From: Acetobacter lambici
GTDB lineage: Bacteria; Pseudomonadota; Alphaproteobacteria; Acetobacterales; Acetobacteraceae
NCBI RefSeq assembly: GCF_011516885.1
Contig: NZ_WOTD01000008.1
Location: forward strand, 46,367 to 110,366
Length of the DNA: 64,000 nucleotides
Direction: 5' to 3'
The position numbers and the translations under genes were made by a program. Position 1 is the stretch's first letter. Each line of letters opens with the position of its first letter. The notes beneath the pieces are model-generated. The model saw nothing but the letters and a program-made list of their open reading frames with translations, searched no databases and was not told the origin of the DNA. Shown here piece after piece: positions 46,527 to 55,803 of the stretch.

Positions 46527-47810
46527 ATGACGAACAGGTTCCGGCTCGTGATTATTGGTGGAGGCGTTGCCGGTCTGGCCCTGGCGACCCGCCTTGGCAA
46601 CACACTTGGCCGCTCCGGCAAACTGGAAATCACGCTTGTGGACAAAGGTTTCAGCCATGTCTGGAAACCCATGCTCCACTGCTTTGCCGCAGGAACCGCC
46701 CGGAACGAAAATGACCGGATTACGTTTGTCTCCCACGCCGCGGCTCATGGTTTTCGCTTCTGCTACGGCGAGATCGCGCATCTGGACCGAGCCAACAAGC
46801 GCATTACCCTTGCCCCGCTGATGGAAGAAAACAACCAGCTCCTGCTGGAGGAGCGGCATCTGGATTACGATGCCGTGGTGTTTGCCATTGGCAGCCGCGC
46901 CAATGACTTTGGCACCCCCGGCGTTGTGGAACACTGCATGTTCCTCGACAACGTGGTGGAAGCCAACAATTTTAACGAACGCTTCCGCCATGCTATTATT
47001 CAGGCCTATGGTCGCGGCACCCCGGTGGATATTGCCATTGTTGGCGGCGGGGCTACCGGCGTGCAACTGGCGGCCGAACTGCACAAAGCGCTTGATATTG
47101 GCGCACTGTACAACTTTACCCCGGTCACCCCGGAAATGCGCGTAACCCTGTTAGAGGCAGGACCACGCATTCTGCCCGCCTTCCCGCAGAATGTCTCGGA
47201 CGCGGCACAGAAGCAGCTTGAAGACCTGAACATTGTGGTCCGCACCAACACCATGGTGAGTGGCGCGGACGAAGATGGGTTTATTCTCAAGGATGGCAGC
47301 CGCGTTAATGCGCAGTTCCGGGTCTGGGCGGCAGGCGTTAAGGCACCGGATGTAACGCGGGACATGGACGGGCTGGAATACCAGCGTGGTGGCCAGCTTA
47401 CCGTGCGCCCCAGCCTGCAAAGCACGGTGGATGAGCATATTTTTGCACTGGGTGACTGCTCCTTTATCAAGGATGCGCCAGTTGCTCCCACAGCACAGGT
47501 GGCGCGCCAGCAAGCGCACCATCTGGCCCGCTACCTTCCGGGCTTCATTTTTAACAACAAGCCTGTGCCGGACTTCCGCTTCCGTAACCGGGGGGCAATT
47601 GTCGCTCTTGGGGACTATAACGGCTGGGGTGCTTTTGCCGATGGCAAAACCTTTGGCGGTGGTTTTTTAAATGGCCTCAGTGCGCGCCTTGGCCACATAG
47701 CCCTTTACCGGCAGCACCAGTTTGAACTGCACGGCCCCATCCGTGGCGCCATTGCCTGCTTTACGGACTGGCTGGACGGATTTGTACGCCCCCCCGTACG
47801 TATGGACTAA
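46527..47810 (+). CDS. ndh: Type II NADH dehydrogenase (NDH-2)
   Basis: Non-proton-pumping NADH:quinone oxidoreductase on the inner membrane face. 427 residues: FAD motif RLVIIGGGVAGLALATRLG at the start, DKGFSHVWKPMLH (substrate/FAD segment), VVFAIGSRANDFGTPGV, NAD motif IAIVGGGATGVQLAAELHK, VWAAGVKAPDV, HIFALGDCSFIKDA and the C-terminal GDYNGWGAF with a membrane-binding tail. GGACAGGA precedes the ATG. Length and motifs match Ndh. In acetic acid bacteria NDH-2 is the main NADH entry to the short respiratory chain. Two successive terminators follow. Confidence 0.93.
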   Translation: MTNRFRLVIIGGGVAGLALATRLGNTLGRSGKLEITLVDKGFSHVWKPMLHCFAAGTARNENDRITFVSHAAAHGFRFCYGEIAHLDRANKRITLAPLMEENNQLLLEERHLDYDAVVFAIGSRANDFGTPGVVEHCMFLDNVVEANNFNERFRHAIIQAYGRGTPVDIAIVGGGATGVQLAAELHKALDIGALYNFTPVTPEMRVTLLEAGPRILPAFPQNVSDAAQKQLEDLNIVVRTNTMVSGADEDGFILKDGSRVNAQFRVWAAGVKAPDVTRDMDGLEYQRGGQLTVRPSLQSTVDEHIFALGDCSFIKDAPVAPTAQVARQQAHHLARYLPGFIFNNKPVPDFRFRNRGAIVALGDYNGWGAFADGKTFGGGFLNGLSARLGHIALYRQHQFELHGPIRGAIACFTDWLDGFVRPPVRMD

Positions 47811-47814
47811 ATTC

Positions 47815-47849
47815 TTGCCCCCTCCGCCAACTTTGACCGGAGGGGGCAA
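47815..47849 (+). terminator. Hairpin directly after ndh
   Basis: TTGCCCCCTCCG pairs with CGGAGGGGGCAA (47838-47849) over an eleven-base loop, five bases after the ndh stop. Strong stem, no T run of its own; it acts in tandem with the next hairpin. Confidence 0.65.
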
Positions 47850-47860
47850 CCACATTTACT

Positions 47861-47890
47861 AAACCCCTCTGAGTCTAGAGGGGTTTTTCG
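47861..47890. terminator. Bidirectional terminator between ndh and the convergent hydrolase
   Basis: AAACCCCTCT, loop GAGTCT, AGAGGGGTTT then TTT. On the plus strand it ends ndh transcription. The stop codon of the minus-strand hydrolase (47875-47877) lies in the loop, so it would also end that transcript. Confidence 0.85.
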
Positions 47891-48723
47891 CACTTACACA
47901 AAAAATCCCTTACCATCATATTCACCATATTGGCCTGCTCAATATGGGGCAGATGACCGGTCTGCGGCAAAAAGTGCCGGGTTACGTGCGTGGGTAGCCC
48001 CTGCGCCTGTGCGGCTGGCAGAACCCGGTCCAGCTCCCCCCATATGATCTGCACGGGGCTGGGTGGGTTTTGCAGAGCCGGGCGCAGATCATTGGCCTGC
48101 TCACCATTGGGGAAACAGTTCTGTGCAATGGCACGCAATGCCGCCCGCGCGCCGGGGGCGGCACGGGCCTCGACCAGAAACTCCGCAACCTTGCGCCCGA
48201 TCAGCTTTGGGTCATACACAGCCATGGCCATGGCGGCTGCCATGTCCGCCACGGTATTGGCCTCCACAAAACCGGTAATGAACGCCATGCTCACCGCCCG
48301 TCCAAGCCCTGCCGGGGCCAGCAGGGACAGGCTGGCAACCTGTGCTGGCGCACTCTGGAGCAAGGACAGCGCAATACCTCCCCCAAGGGAGTGCCCCAGC
48401 ACATGCGCCTTGCTAACCCCCAACCCCTCCAGCACAAGGCGGGTGACCTGCGCCAGATGTTCCAGTGTTGGGGCCTGAGCCAAGGCGGAAGACTGGCCAT
48501 GACCGGGCAGATCAAACGCAATAACCCGCCGGTTTGTAGCCTGCACCTGCTGGGTAAGCTGCCAGTTGGTCACACTGCCACCAAAGCCATGCACCAGAAG
48601 CAGTGGCAGGCCAGACCCGCCGCCAGTCTGGCGGACATGCACAGCCTGCGCCCCCAACCGGAGCTGGAAGGTCTGTGTCTGAACATCCTGTTTTATCATG
48701 GTGCCATCATGCCCGTTTTGCAT
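47875..48723 (-). CDS. Alpha/beta hydrolase, AcoC-like fold
   Basis: 282-residue serine hydrolase without a lipoyl domain. LPLLLVHGFGGSVTNWQ (oxyanion), DLPGHGQSS, VLGHSLGGGIALSLL with nucleophile Ser, and the C-terminal QTGHLPHIEQ with the catalytic His. The order resembles the hydrolase part of AcoC and meta-cleavage-product hydrolases. Start is uncertain between 48723 and 48699 (MIKQDV); neither has a strong ribosome site. It lies 37 bases after the TonB-dependent receptor in the same direction, so it is probably co-transcribed and may process the imported ligand. Its stop codon sits inside the terminator loop. Confidence 0.85.
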   Translation of the reverse strand: MQNGHDGTMIKQDVQTQTFQLRLGAQAVHVRQTGGGSGLPLLLVHGFGGSVTNWQLTQQVQATNRRVIAFDLPGHGQSSALAQAPTLEHLAQVTRLVLEGLGVSKAHVLGHSLGGGIALSLLQSAPAQVASLSLLAPAGLGRAVSMAFITGFVEANTVADMAAAMAMAVYDPKLIGRKVAEFLVEARAAPGARAALRAIAQNCFPNGEQANDLRPALQNPPSPVQIIWGELDRVLPAAQAQGLPTHVTRHFLPQTGHLPHIEQANMVNMMVRDFLCKCEKPL

Positions 48724-48760
48724 CCATGCGGCCAGATTGCAGGCGTGATCATTTTAGCCG

Positions 48761-51241
48761 CTAAAAATGGCAGGCAATGCGGCCACCAATAAAACGTGGC
48801 TCTCCGGGAATATAAAAGTAGGTTGTGGTGGCCATGCCCCCACTTTCCGCATAACGCCGGTCCAAAAGATTACGGCCATAGACCGTAATGTCCCACAACT
48901 GGGAGGGAGAATGCAGGGTTGCATGCGCCCCGAGCAGAAAATAAGGCGGCAGGCGGTAAAAGCCCGTCCCCCCCACGGTAATGGCCTGACTGCCCCTGTA
49001 TTGCCAGTCCGGCCCAAAATCCAGCCTGTAACCCGTGGGCAATGGCTGCCGCCATGTGGCATCACCATTCAGCGTTAGTTTGGGGGAACCGTTATCCACC
49101 CCCCTAAAGTTGCGCTCTATGGCTTTCCACTGGTTATGTGCTGCATAGTACGCATTGGTCGCGGCGCGGTCCACATTGGGAAAGTTCTGAAAATCCCCCC
49201 GCTGCCAGCCAATGTTCTGCATTAAAAAAAGATGGCCAAAGGGATGGGCTTCCAGAGTAGCCTCAAACCCCCAACTCTGAGACTTGGGCGCATTGGTAAT
49301 TTCGCTCAACGGTCCATAATTGGGGATCAGGACAGTGCCTATGACCTGCTGGTTATGAAAATCGTTGTAAAATGCCGCCCCATTCAGGCGCAACCGCCCC
49401 GGAACGGGGTCTGATTTAAGACCCAGTTCATAGGTCAGAACCGTTTCCGGCTTAAACGGGTCCAACTGAGCCTGCACCTGTGTGTTGTTGGCGCTAAACC
49501 CGCCGGGCTTAAAGCCCTTGCTCATTTTGTAATACAGCATCGCCTGCGGTACAAACTGCCACGAAACCCCGGCCTGCCCCGCGAACTGATTGGCTGCCGT
49601 GCTCTCGGGGCTAAAACTTCTGGTCGTGCCACCAAATATCTGGGAAGTCAGGCCGGTTATGCCCCGGTCATCCAGTTCATGTAAAAGCCCTGCCCAGATT
49701 GTTACATTATGCGGCAGGCGGTAGCTGACATTCCCGAACTCGGAAACACTCTCCTGATCCATGCCAAAGCTTGTGGCCATCATGTATCCACGGGCAGTGT
49801 AGTCCGTGTAGTCAAAGAAAAACCGCTGGTTCATGCGGCTGCGCTGGTAGTAGGCACCCACAACCCAGTTCAGGCGGCCATGCAGGGCGGCCCCGTTCAG
49901 CCGGGCTTCTTGCGTAAACACATTGGCGTCTATGGTGCGGTACGTATCCGCCTGAGAAAGGGCGGTTCCATCCTGATCCGTATATTCACCCTGACGTTCG
50001 GTCTCAAACGCACTGATGGCGGTAAACGTGGCAGGCCCAAAATCATGGATCAGTCGCAGGTCCACCCCCCAGTACTGGTTGTGCTCACTGGGTTTTAGCC
50101 CGGCACCACGCCCTACAAGCTTGGCAAACTCTGGTCGCATGGACCATTCAGCCTGCCGCCCCAGCCCAAAACCCGGTAGAGCCTGTGAACCGATCAGCCT
50201 GTGAACGGGCACCGCGGTTACAACCTCACTATCATCTTGCACAAAATGGCCACCAAGCTGGATGGTGGTGCGGTCATTGGGTTGCCAGCGCAGCTTGCCC
50301 CGTAAAGCCCACAGGTCCGCATCCCCCAGATGCGCGCCATTGGTCGGGTTGTACTGCCACCCCCCACCTTGGCGCGTCTGCCCTGCAAGCCGGAAACTCC
50401 AGCCCTTGGCCAGCGGCCCGGACACATAGGCCTCGCTCCGGCTGCGGGCGTAGGACGCAATATCCTCCATGCCACCGTAATGCCATGTGGTGGTCGGGTC
50501 GTTTGTGCGCAGGCGCACTTCCCCCCCCGTGGTGGACTGGCCGTGTCTGGTGCCCACTGGCCCCGGGTCCACTGCCGCATCTGCCAGATCAAACATCAGC
50601 CCGTTGCTCATGGCGGGGTAGGCGTAGGCCACATCATCCATATACGTCAGAACGGGGGGCATATTGTTCTGCGTAAAATCATTAAAGCCGGCGCCACGCA
50701 GGTAAAAATTGGTCGATGCCGTACCGTTGATGCTCTGCATGGTCAGGTTGGGCGCCACACGCTCCAGCCCCCGCAGGGTGGTGACATCCCTGTTACGCAA
50801 CAACTCAGCGCTCAGATGCGTTGTGGCATCGGGTTCATGCTGGGCGGAGGGAAAGGCAAAATCGGATCGGTGCGCCCCCACATCCACATGAGTTATGGCG
50901 TGCGCGGCAACAGGGGGCTTTGCCCGCGCACCCTTGGCAGAGGTAGCGGGGCTGGCGGGTAACGTGCCCTGTTTGGCTGGTGCTGGTGCTGGTGCTGTAT
51001 TCTGCGCCAGCGCAAAGGGCGCGGCAAACAGGCTGAGCGGGATCAGGCTGACACAGCACAGCATAAGCTGCCAGCGTTCAGGGCCACATCTTCTGGTCTG
51101 CGCGACCAGAGGAAGGCCGTATGCTTGCTGCCCGAAAATAGTCCGCTCCTCCACCACCAATACGCCGCCATTGAGCCGCGCAAGCCATGCTCCCCCGGCA
51201 GGGCTGGCTCTCTCATGACGGAAACAGCCCCCCATGTGCAA
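48761..51241 (-). CDS. TonB-dependent outer-membrane receptor
   Basis: Energy-coupled outer-membrane transporter, up to 826 residues. After the secretion signal (MLCCVSLIPLSLFAAPFALA, about residues 60-79 of the longest frame) comes a Pro/Ala linker, then the plug with LRNRDVTTLRGLERVAPNLT and NFYLRGAGFNDFTQNNMPPV, and a 22-strand barrel with LTYELGLKSDPVPGRLRLNG and the C-terminal LLDRRYAESGG, ending in RIACHF. The final F is typical. The N-terminal 59 residues before the signal are unlikely to be translated, so the true start is probably near 51064, but no ribosome site decides it. Ligand unknown; siderophore, sugar or other. Divergent from the M13 peptidase. Confidence 0.87.
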   Translation of the reverse strand: MHMGGCFRHERASPAGGAWLARLNGGVLVVEERTIFGQQAYGLPLVAQTRRCGPERWQLMLCCVSLIPLSLFAAPFALAQNTAPAPAPAKQGTLPASPATSAKGARAKPPVAAHAITHVDVGAHRSDFAFPSAQHEPDATTHLSAELLRNRDVTTLRGLERVAPNLTMQSINGTASTNFYLRGAGFNDFTQNNMPPVLTYMDDVAYAYPAMSNGLMFDLADAAVDPGPVGTRHGQSTTGGEVRLRTNDPTTTWHYGGMEDIASYARSRSEAYVSGPLAKGWSFRLAGQTRQGGGWQYNPTNGAHLGDADLWALRGKLRWQPNDRTTIQLGGHFVQDDSEVVTAVPVHRLIGSQALPGFGLGRQAEWSMRPEFAKLVGRGAGLKPSEHNQYWGVDLRLIHDFGPATFTAISAFETERQGEYTDQDGTALSQADTYRTIDANVFTQEARLNGAALHGRLNWVVGAYYQRSRMNQRFFFDYTDYTARGYMMATSFGMDQESVSEFGNVSYRLPHNVTIWAGLLHELDDRGITGLTSQIFGGTTRSFSPESTAANQFAGQAGVSWQFVPQAMLYYKMSKGFKPGGFSANNTQVQAQLDPFKPETVLTYELGLKSDPVPGRLRLNGAAFYNDFHNQQVIGTVLIPNYGPLSEITNAPKSQSWGFEATLEAHPFGHLFLMQNIGWQRGDFQNFPNVDRAATNAYYAAHNQWKAIERNFRGVDNGSPKLTLNGDATWRQPLPTGYRLDFGPDWQYRGSQAITVGGTGFYRLPPYFLLGAHATLHSPSQLWDITVYGRNLLDRRYAESGGMATTTYFYIPGEPRFIGGRIACHF

Positions 51242-51386
51242 GGCTGTTCGCCCAAATCCATCTTATTTTTAACCATTGACCGGACCATTCATGCACGTTC
51301 CGACCTAAAAGGTCCGCCCCTCTGTATAAGGTTTTTTTTAAGAAAACCTCTGCCCACAAGAGGGTAGGCAGGCTACGCCAAGCTGG

Positions 51387-51408
51387 CTAAGGTGAGTGCT
51401 CACCTTAG
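51387..51408. promoter_or_regulatory. Perfect 22-bp palindrome, candidate shared operator
   Basis: CTAAGGTGAG, two-base centre TG, CTCACCTTAG, in the 237-bp gap between the divergent TonB-receptor and M13-peptidase genes, 70 bases before the peptidase start. Neither gene needs a terminator here because transcription leaves in both directions, so a regulator binding site is the natural reading. The regulator is unknown. Confidence 0.6.
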
Positions 51409-51478
51409 TGTTTTGTATTAAAAACACGGCCAGCAATCCGTAGCGTCAGCAACTATAATAAAGAACCGGAGTTCCCCT

Positions 51479-53566
51479 GTGCCAGACTTGTCCTTGCGTG
51501 CCATTTTCCGCCATGCCCTCATGCTGTCCGCCATTGTGGGCGTGGGCAGTCTGGCCGGGCAGGCCCATGCCACAACACCAACCACCCCGCAAACAGCGCA
51601 GAGCAACTTTGGCCAGTGGGGCGTGGACCTTGCCGGGCGTGATCTGGCGGTGGTTCCGGGGAACAATTTTTTCCGCTACGCCAATGGCATATATCTGGAC
51701 CACCTTAAAATTCCTTCGGACATGACCAGCTATGGTCCGTTCAACGCACTGGCCGAACTCTCCCGCACACGGGTGCAGGATATTCTGAACGACCTGTCCG
51801 CCCACCCGGTGGCATCGGCCCGCACCACGGAAGAAAAACTGGGCACCTTCTACGCCTCCTACATGGACGCAGCCGAGGTGGAACGCCTTGGCACACAGCC
51901 CCTTGCGCAGGATATGGACGCCATCCGGGCCATAAAGGACATGGCGGGTTTTGCCGCCCTGAGCGGCACGGCCGTGGGCTCGTTCCAGTTCGGCCCCTTC
52001 TCCCTTGGGATCAACCCGGACGCCAAGGACCCCACACGCTATGCGTTAACGCTTGATCAGGCCGGGCTGGGGCTACCGGACCGGGACTACTACCTAAAGC
52101 CCGTTTTTGCCGCCAAAAAAGCAGCCTACCAGACGTATATTGAAAAAGCGCTCACGCTGGCAGGCTGGCCCGAACCCGCCAAGGCCGCCGCCGCCATTGT
52201 TATTTTTGAGAGCAAGCTGGCCGAAGTCCACTGGCCCCGCGCAGACCTGCGTGACCCGCAAAAAACCTACAACCCCATGACACTGGCGGAACTGAGCACC
52301 AAAGCACCGGGTTTTGACTGGACCGCATGGCTCAGCGCGTCTGGCCTGCCAGCGCAGGACATGGACAAACGGAGCCTGATTGTAGGCGAGCCTTCCGCCA
52401 TTACGGGTGAGGCCCGGCTGCTGGCCGCAACGGACATGGACACCCTGCGCGCATGGCTTGCCTTCCATCTGGTGGAAAACGCCACCACCTACCTGCCAGA
52501 CAGCTTTGAGCAGGCCCGCTTTGTGTTCACCAAAGCCCTGACGGGCCAGCCAACCCTGACCGCACGCTGGAAGCGCGGCGTACAGGCCACCAGTGCCGCC
52601 ATGGGCATGGCACTGGGCAAGGTCTACGTGCAGCGCTACTTCCCGCCCGAAAACCGGGTGGTTATGCAAAAACTGACCACCGATCTGAAGAACGCCTTCA
52701 GGGTCCGGTTGCAGAACAATAGCTGGATGAGTGCCGCCACCAAGGAAGCAGCACTCCGCAAGCTGGAAAACTTTGAAATTCAGGTCGGCTACCCCAACAG
52801 GTGGCGCGATTACGCAGGTCTTGTGGTTAAAAAAGGCGATGTCTACGGCAACGCCCGCAACGGCGTGGCCTTTGAATGGCACTACTGGCTGGACCGACTG
52901 GACAAGCCGGTGGACCGGAACGAGTGGGACATGACCCCGCAAACGGTCAACGCCTACAACAACCCGCTATTTGATCAGGTTGTATTCCCTGCCGCCATTC
53001 TTCAGCCGCCGTTCTTCAACATCAAGGCCGATGCGGCCGTGAACTACGGGGCCATTGGGGGCGTGATCGGCCATGAAATGACCCACTCCTTCGATGATGA
53101 AGGCCGCCAGTTTGACGAACACGGTCGCCTGCGGGACTGGTGGACCAAGGACGACGCGGAACGGTTCCAGAAGCTGGCTGACCGTTTGGGTGCGCAGTAT
53201 GATGCGTTTGAGGTGCTGCCGGGCGTGCATGTCAACGGCAAGCTGACCATGGGCGAAAACATTGCCGATCTGGGTGGGCTGACACTGGCACTGGATGCCT
53301 ACCATGCCTCGCTCGATGGCAAACCCGCACCCGTGGTGGACGGGCTGAGCGGTGAGCAACGCGTCTTTTTAGGCTGGGCGCAGGTCTGGCGCGAAAAACT
53401 GCGGGAGGAAACCATTCGCAGGCTTGTGGTCACAGACCCCCACTCCCCGCCAGAAGCCCGCGTGAACCTGCCCATGCACAATATTGACGCATGGTACGAC
53501 GCATGGAGCGTACAGCCGCAGGACAAACTGTACCTGCCCCCACAGCAGCGTGTTAAAATCTGGTAG
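51479..53566 (+). CDS. M13 family zinc metallopeptidase (PepO/neprilysin type), exported
   Basis: Periplasmic oligopeptidase of 695 residues. GTG start; a signal peptide (LRAIFRHALMLSAIVGVGSL, cleavage near AHA-TT) precedes the M13 domain. Zinc motif HEMTH at residues 532-536 (GGVIGHEMTHSFDDEG), third ligand Glu593 in GENIADLGG, and the substrate motif NAYNNPLFDQVVFPAAILQ are all present. PGNNFFRYANGIYLDHL opens the mature domain as in PepO. M13 enzymes cut short peptides. The gene is divergent from the TonB receptor with a shared palindrome and precedes a TonB-like gene by 205 bases. Confidence 0.94.
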   Translation: MPDLSLRAIFRHALMLSAIVGVGSLAGQAHATTPTTPQTAQSNFGQWGVDLAGRDLAVVPGNNFFRYANGIYLDHLKIPSDMTSYGPFNALAELSRTRVQDILNDLSAHPVASARTTEEKLGTFYASYMDAAEVERLGTQPLAQDMDAIRAIKDMAGFAALSGTAVGSFQFGPFSLGINPDAKDPTRYALTLDQAGLGLPDRDYYLKPVFAAKKAAYQTYIEKALTLAGWPEPAKAAAAIVIFESKLAEVHWPRADLRDPQKTYNPMTLAELSTKAPGFDWTAWLSASGLPAQDMDKRSLIVGEPSAITGEARLLAATDMDTLRAWLAFHLVENATTYLPDSFEQARFVFTKALTGQPTLTARWKRGVQATSAAMGMALGKVYVQRYFPPENRVVMQKLTTDLKNAFRVRLQNNSWMSAATKEAALRKLENFEIQVGYPNRWRDYAGLVVKKGDVYGNARNGVAFEWHYWLDRLDKPVDRNEWDMTPQTVNAYNNPLFDQVVFPAAILQPPFFNIKADAAVNYGAIGGVIGHEMTHSFDDEGRQFDEHGRLRDWWTKDDAERFQKLADRLGAQYDAFEVLPGVHVNGKLTMGENIADLGGLTLALDAYHASLDGKPAPVVDGLSGEQRVFLGWAQVWREKLREETIRRLVVTDPHSPPEARVNLPMHNIDAWYDAWSVQPQDKLYLPPQQRVKIW

Positions 53567-53771
53567 AATCCACTGGCCCGGCGGCACGGACTGCCTTACA
53601 CACCGGGCCATTGCCATGGCGGTTTTTTATAATCCGCCCCATTGCATACAACAGGCCCGTGTTTGAAGTTCTCTGTGGCACGGGGGCTTGAGCAATGGCA
53701 AAATAGCGGGCAAGTGGGCTATACCCACGCACACCATACTCATGCGGGGCAAGGGAGAACTCGGGCAGTCC

Positions 53772-54899
53772 ATGGTCGATAAGCGCAGTTCCTCCACAGG
53801 CCAGAACGCCCCCCTGCCCGGCAGGCAGGAGCCACGCCTGCACCCCGCACATTCTGCCTCCTCCCCCCCGACCAGCACGGAGAACGCTGCCGGGCAAAGG
53901 CCACGGCTCTTCCCGTTCATGCCCGTGCCCAAGCCACCGGGCAGCCCTATGCGGGGCTCCTCCACACCGCTGATCCGCAAGGATGTGTACGCCGACCCCA
54001 CACTGGGCCCGGTCTTTACCGCCTCCGCCCTTGCGCACTTCCTTTTGCTGGCCGCACTTCTTTATCAGGCGACCCACCACGGGCAGACGGGTTCGCCCCA
54101 GTCCAGCCAGTCTTCCTCGGTGGAAATGGTTTTTTCCCAGCCCACACCATCCACCGGCATGGTTGGCCCCCACTCGCCCGATGCAGGTGGAGGCAATGCG
54201 GCGCCACAGGCGGCTCCTCCCCCTCCGGCGGAACAGCAGCCAGATACACAGGCAGCCCCACCCGAACCAAGTGAAGCGGCACCAGACGTCCCGCCCCTGA
54301 CCCAGTCCGATGATGGTCTGCCCAAACCCAAGACCACGCCCCAAAAAACGCCGCCAACCCAGCACAAGCCCACGGCAAAGCAGCCCAGCCGCGCAACGCC
54401 ACGCCCGCACCCTACGCAGATGTCGCCCAAAAGCCTTCAGTCCCTGCTCCAGCACCCGATGGACTATTCGTTTAACGAGGCTCCGGCCCCACGCCGCACC
54501 AACCGGGGCCGCCCCGGCGGGTCGTCCGCGCCGCTGGACCTGTCCATTGGCCCCATGGTGGAAAACGGGCAGTTGAATGCCCACTATGCCTCACGCACCA
54601 GCGTGCATGGTGTGAGCAGTGACTACGGTGCGGAAATTGACGCATGGATCCAGCGCCACCTGTACTACCCACCCGACGCCGCAGAACGGGGGGAGGAAGG
54701 CAGCACGTCGGTCCATGTTATTCTGGACCGCTCGGGCCATGTGTTCAAAGTGTTCGAAACCGGGTCCTCGACCGAGGCGCTGGATGCATCGACCATTGGC
54801 ATGTTCCAAGGCGCGCAGTTGCCCCCCGTGCCACCGGACATGAAGGACAAATATATCAACTTCGACGTAACGGTGAATTATATCCTGATCCGCAACTAG
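53772..54899 (+). CDS. TonB-like energy-transducing protein
   Basis: About 375-residue protein. An unusual cytoplasmic N-terminal stretch of about 75 residues, rich in Pro and Ser, precedes one transmembrane helix (GPVFTASALAHFLLLAALLY). A long periplasmic Pro/Gln/Ala linker follows, with the spacer PKPKTTPQKTPPTQHKPTAK. The C-terminus is a TonB-family domain: WIQRHLYYPPDAAERGEEGS then VHVILDRSGHVFKVFETGSS and LDASTIGMFQGAQLPPVPPD. It would pass proton-motive energy from ExbB/ExbD to outer-membrane receptors such as the two in this window. The start at 53772 is one of three possible (53688, 53742, 53772); AAGGGAG lies about 14 bases before it. Confidence 0.8.
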   Translation: MVDKRSSSTGQNAPLPGRQEPRLHPAHSASSPPTSTENAAGQRPRLFPFMPVPKPPGSPMRGSSTPLIRKDVYADPTLGPVFTASALAHFLLLAALLYQATHHGQTGSPQSSQSSSVEMVFSQPTPSTGMVGPHSPDAGGGNAAPQAAPPPPAEQQPDTQAAPPEPSEAAPDVPPLTQSDDGLPKPKTTPQKTPPTQHKPTAKQPSRATPRPHPTQMSPKSLQSLLQHPMDYSFNEAPAPRRTNRGRPGGSSAPLDLSIGPMVENGQLNAHYASRTSVHGVSSDYGAEIDAWIQRHLYYPPDAAERGEEGSTSVHVILDRSGHVFKVFETGSSTEALDASTIGMFQGAQLPPVPPDMKDKYINFDVTVNYILIRN

Positions 54900-55065
54900 G
54901 CATTCCGTTTTCACCGCTGCGTGTCTATTACTCGTAGCTGGTGTGTGACGGCGGCATACAGATCACACAAAACTGAGGAGGTATCCTCGGTGTAATTCTG
55001 CTTATCTTATACCCCTGCTTACGCCGCCCCATACGGCCCCGAAAAGAGTTAAGGACATACTTGCG

Positions 55066-55497
55066 ATGCCACGTTCATCCAGCTCCGATCTGCCGCCGGG
55101 CGTGCCCACAATCCGCGTTGTGGCCATGCCGACCGACACCAATCCCGCAGGGGATGTGTTTGGTGGGTGGATTGTCTCGCAGATGGATCTTGCCGCGGGC
55201 ACAACCGCTGCTTTCCGTGCCAATGGCCGGTGCGTGACGGTTGCGATCAACAGCCTTGTTTTTCTCGAACCCGTTGTGGTGGGCGATGAGGTGAGTATCT
55301 ATACCAAAATCATCCGCGCAGGCCGCACGTCCCTGACCATTCATGTGGAAACATGGCGCAGGGCGCGCCACACCCACATTACCTCCAAGGTGACGGAAGG
55401 GGAGTTCATTTTTGTCGCACTGGACGACAAACGCCGCCCCCGCGCCCTCCCCCCGTTTGAAGACACACTCCCCGCCGCCAACTGCGAAAAAGCCTGA
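55066..55497 (+). CDS. Acyl-CoA thioesterase, YciA type
   Basis: 143-residue hot-dog-fold hydrolase that frees CoA from acyl-CoA thioesters. TNPAGDVFGGWIVSQMDLAA holds the catalytic Asp/N-terminal helix of the YciA/ACOT group, INSLVFLEPVVVGDEVSIYT and RTSLTIHVETW complete the fold, and VTEGEFIFVALDDKRRPR closes it. TAAGGA precedes the ATG. It follows the TonB-like gene by 166 bases and could be a separate unit. Chain length specificity cannot be read from sequence; relatives are broad. Confidence 0.92.
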   Translation: MPRSSSSDLPPGVPTIRVVAMPTDTNPAGDVFGGWIVSQMDLAAGTTAAFRANGRCVTVAINSLVFLEPVVVGDEVSIYTKIIRAGRTSLTIHVETWRRARHTHITSKVTEGEFIFVALDDKRRPRALPPFEDTLPAANCEKA

Positions 55498-55803
55498 CCA
55501 GCACGCCCAAAGGTGGCGCGCCAGCGCAGCAACTGCGACCTGCCCTTACTTTCCCTGTTCCAGCACACGGCCTCCCCGTGCCATATAAAAGCTGGAGCCG
55601 CTGATCTTGCGTTTGGAACAGACTTGGGCAAGATGTGCGGCTCTTGGGTAAACCGGTGTATTTTTTTGTCACGCACCGCTTTGCCAGCACGTCATATGGT
55701 TTGAAAAACCCGCCAGCTTCCCTGCGCATCGTCCTCCCGTCTTCCGGGCGGACCAATCCATGCGGGGTGGGTAGTGGGTTTGGCGTAACAGGGAGGTCGG
55801 CAC
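55498..55803. other. Intergenic region before the ferritin-like gene
   Basis: 306 bases without a credible gene. The last part holds the ribosome site CAGGGAGG directly before the ferritin-like ATG. I see no repeat, tRNA or hairpin of note. Confidence 0.4.

Noticed and set aside
53553..54584. 343-codon minus-strand frame opposite the TonB-like gene
   Set aside because: Trp/Arg/Gly-rich shadow of a Pro/Ala/Gln-rich gene; the plus-strand product has a membrane helix and a TonB domain.
55341..55676. Minus-strand frame in the 55.5-kb gap
   Set aside because: Overlaps the thioesterase 3' end antisense, and its translation is not protein-like.
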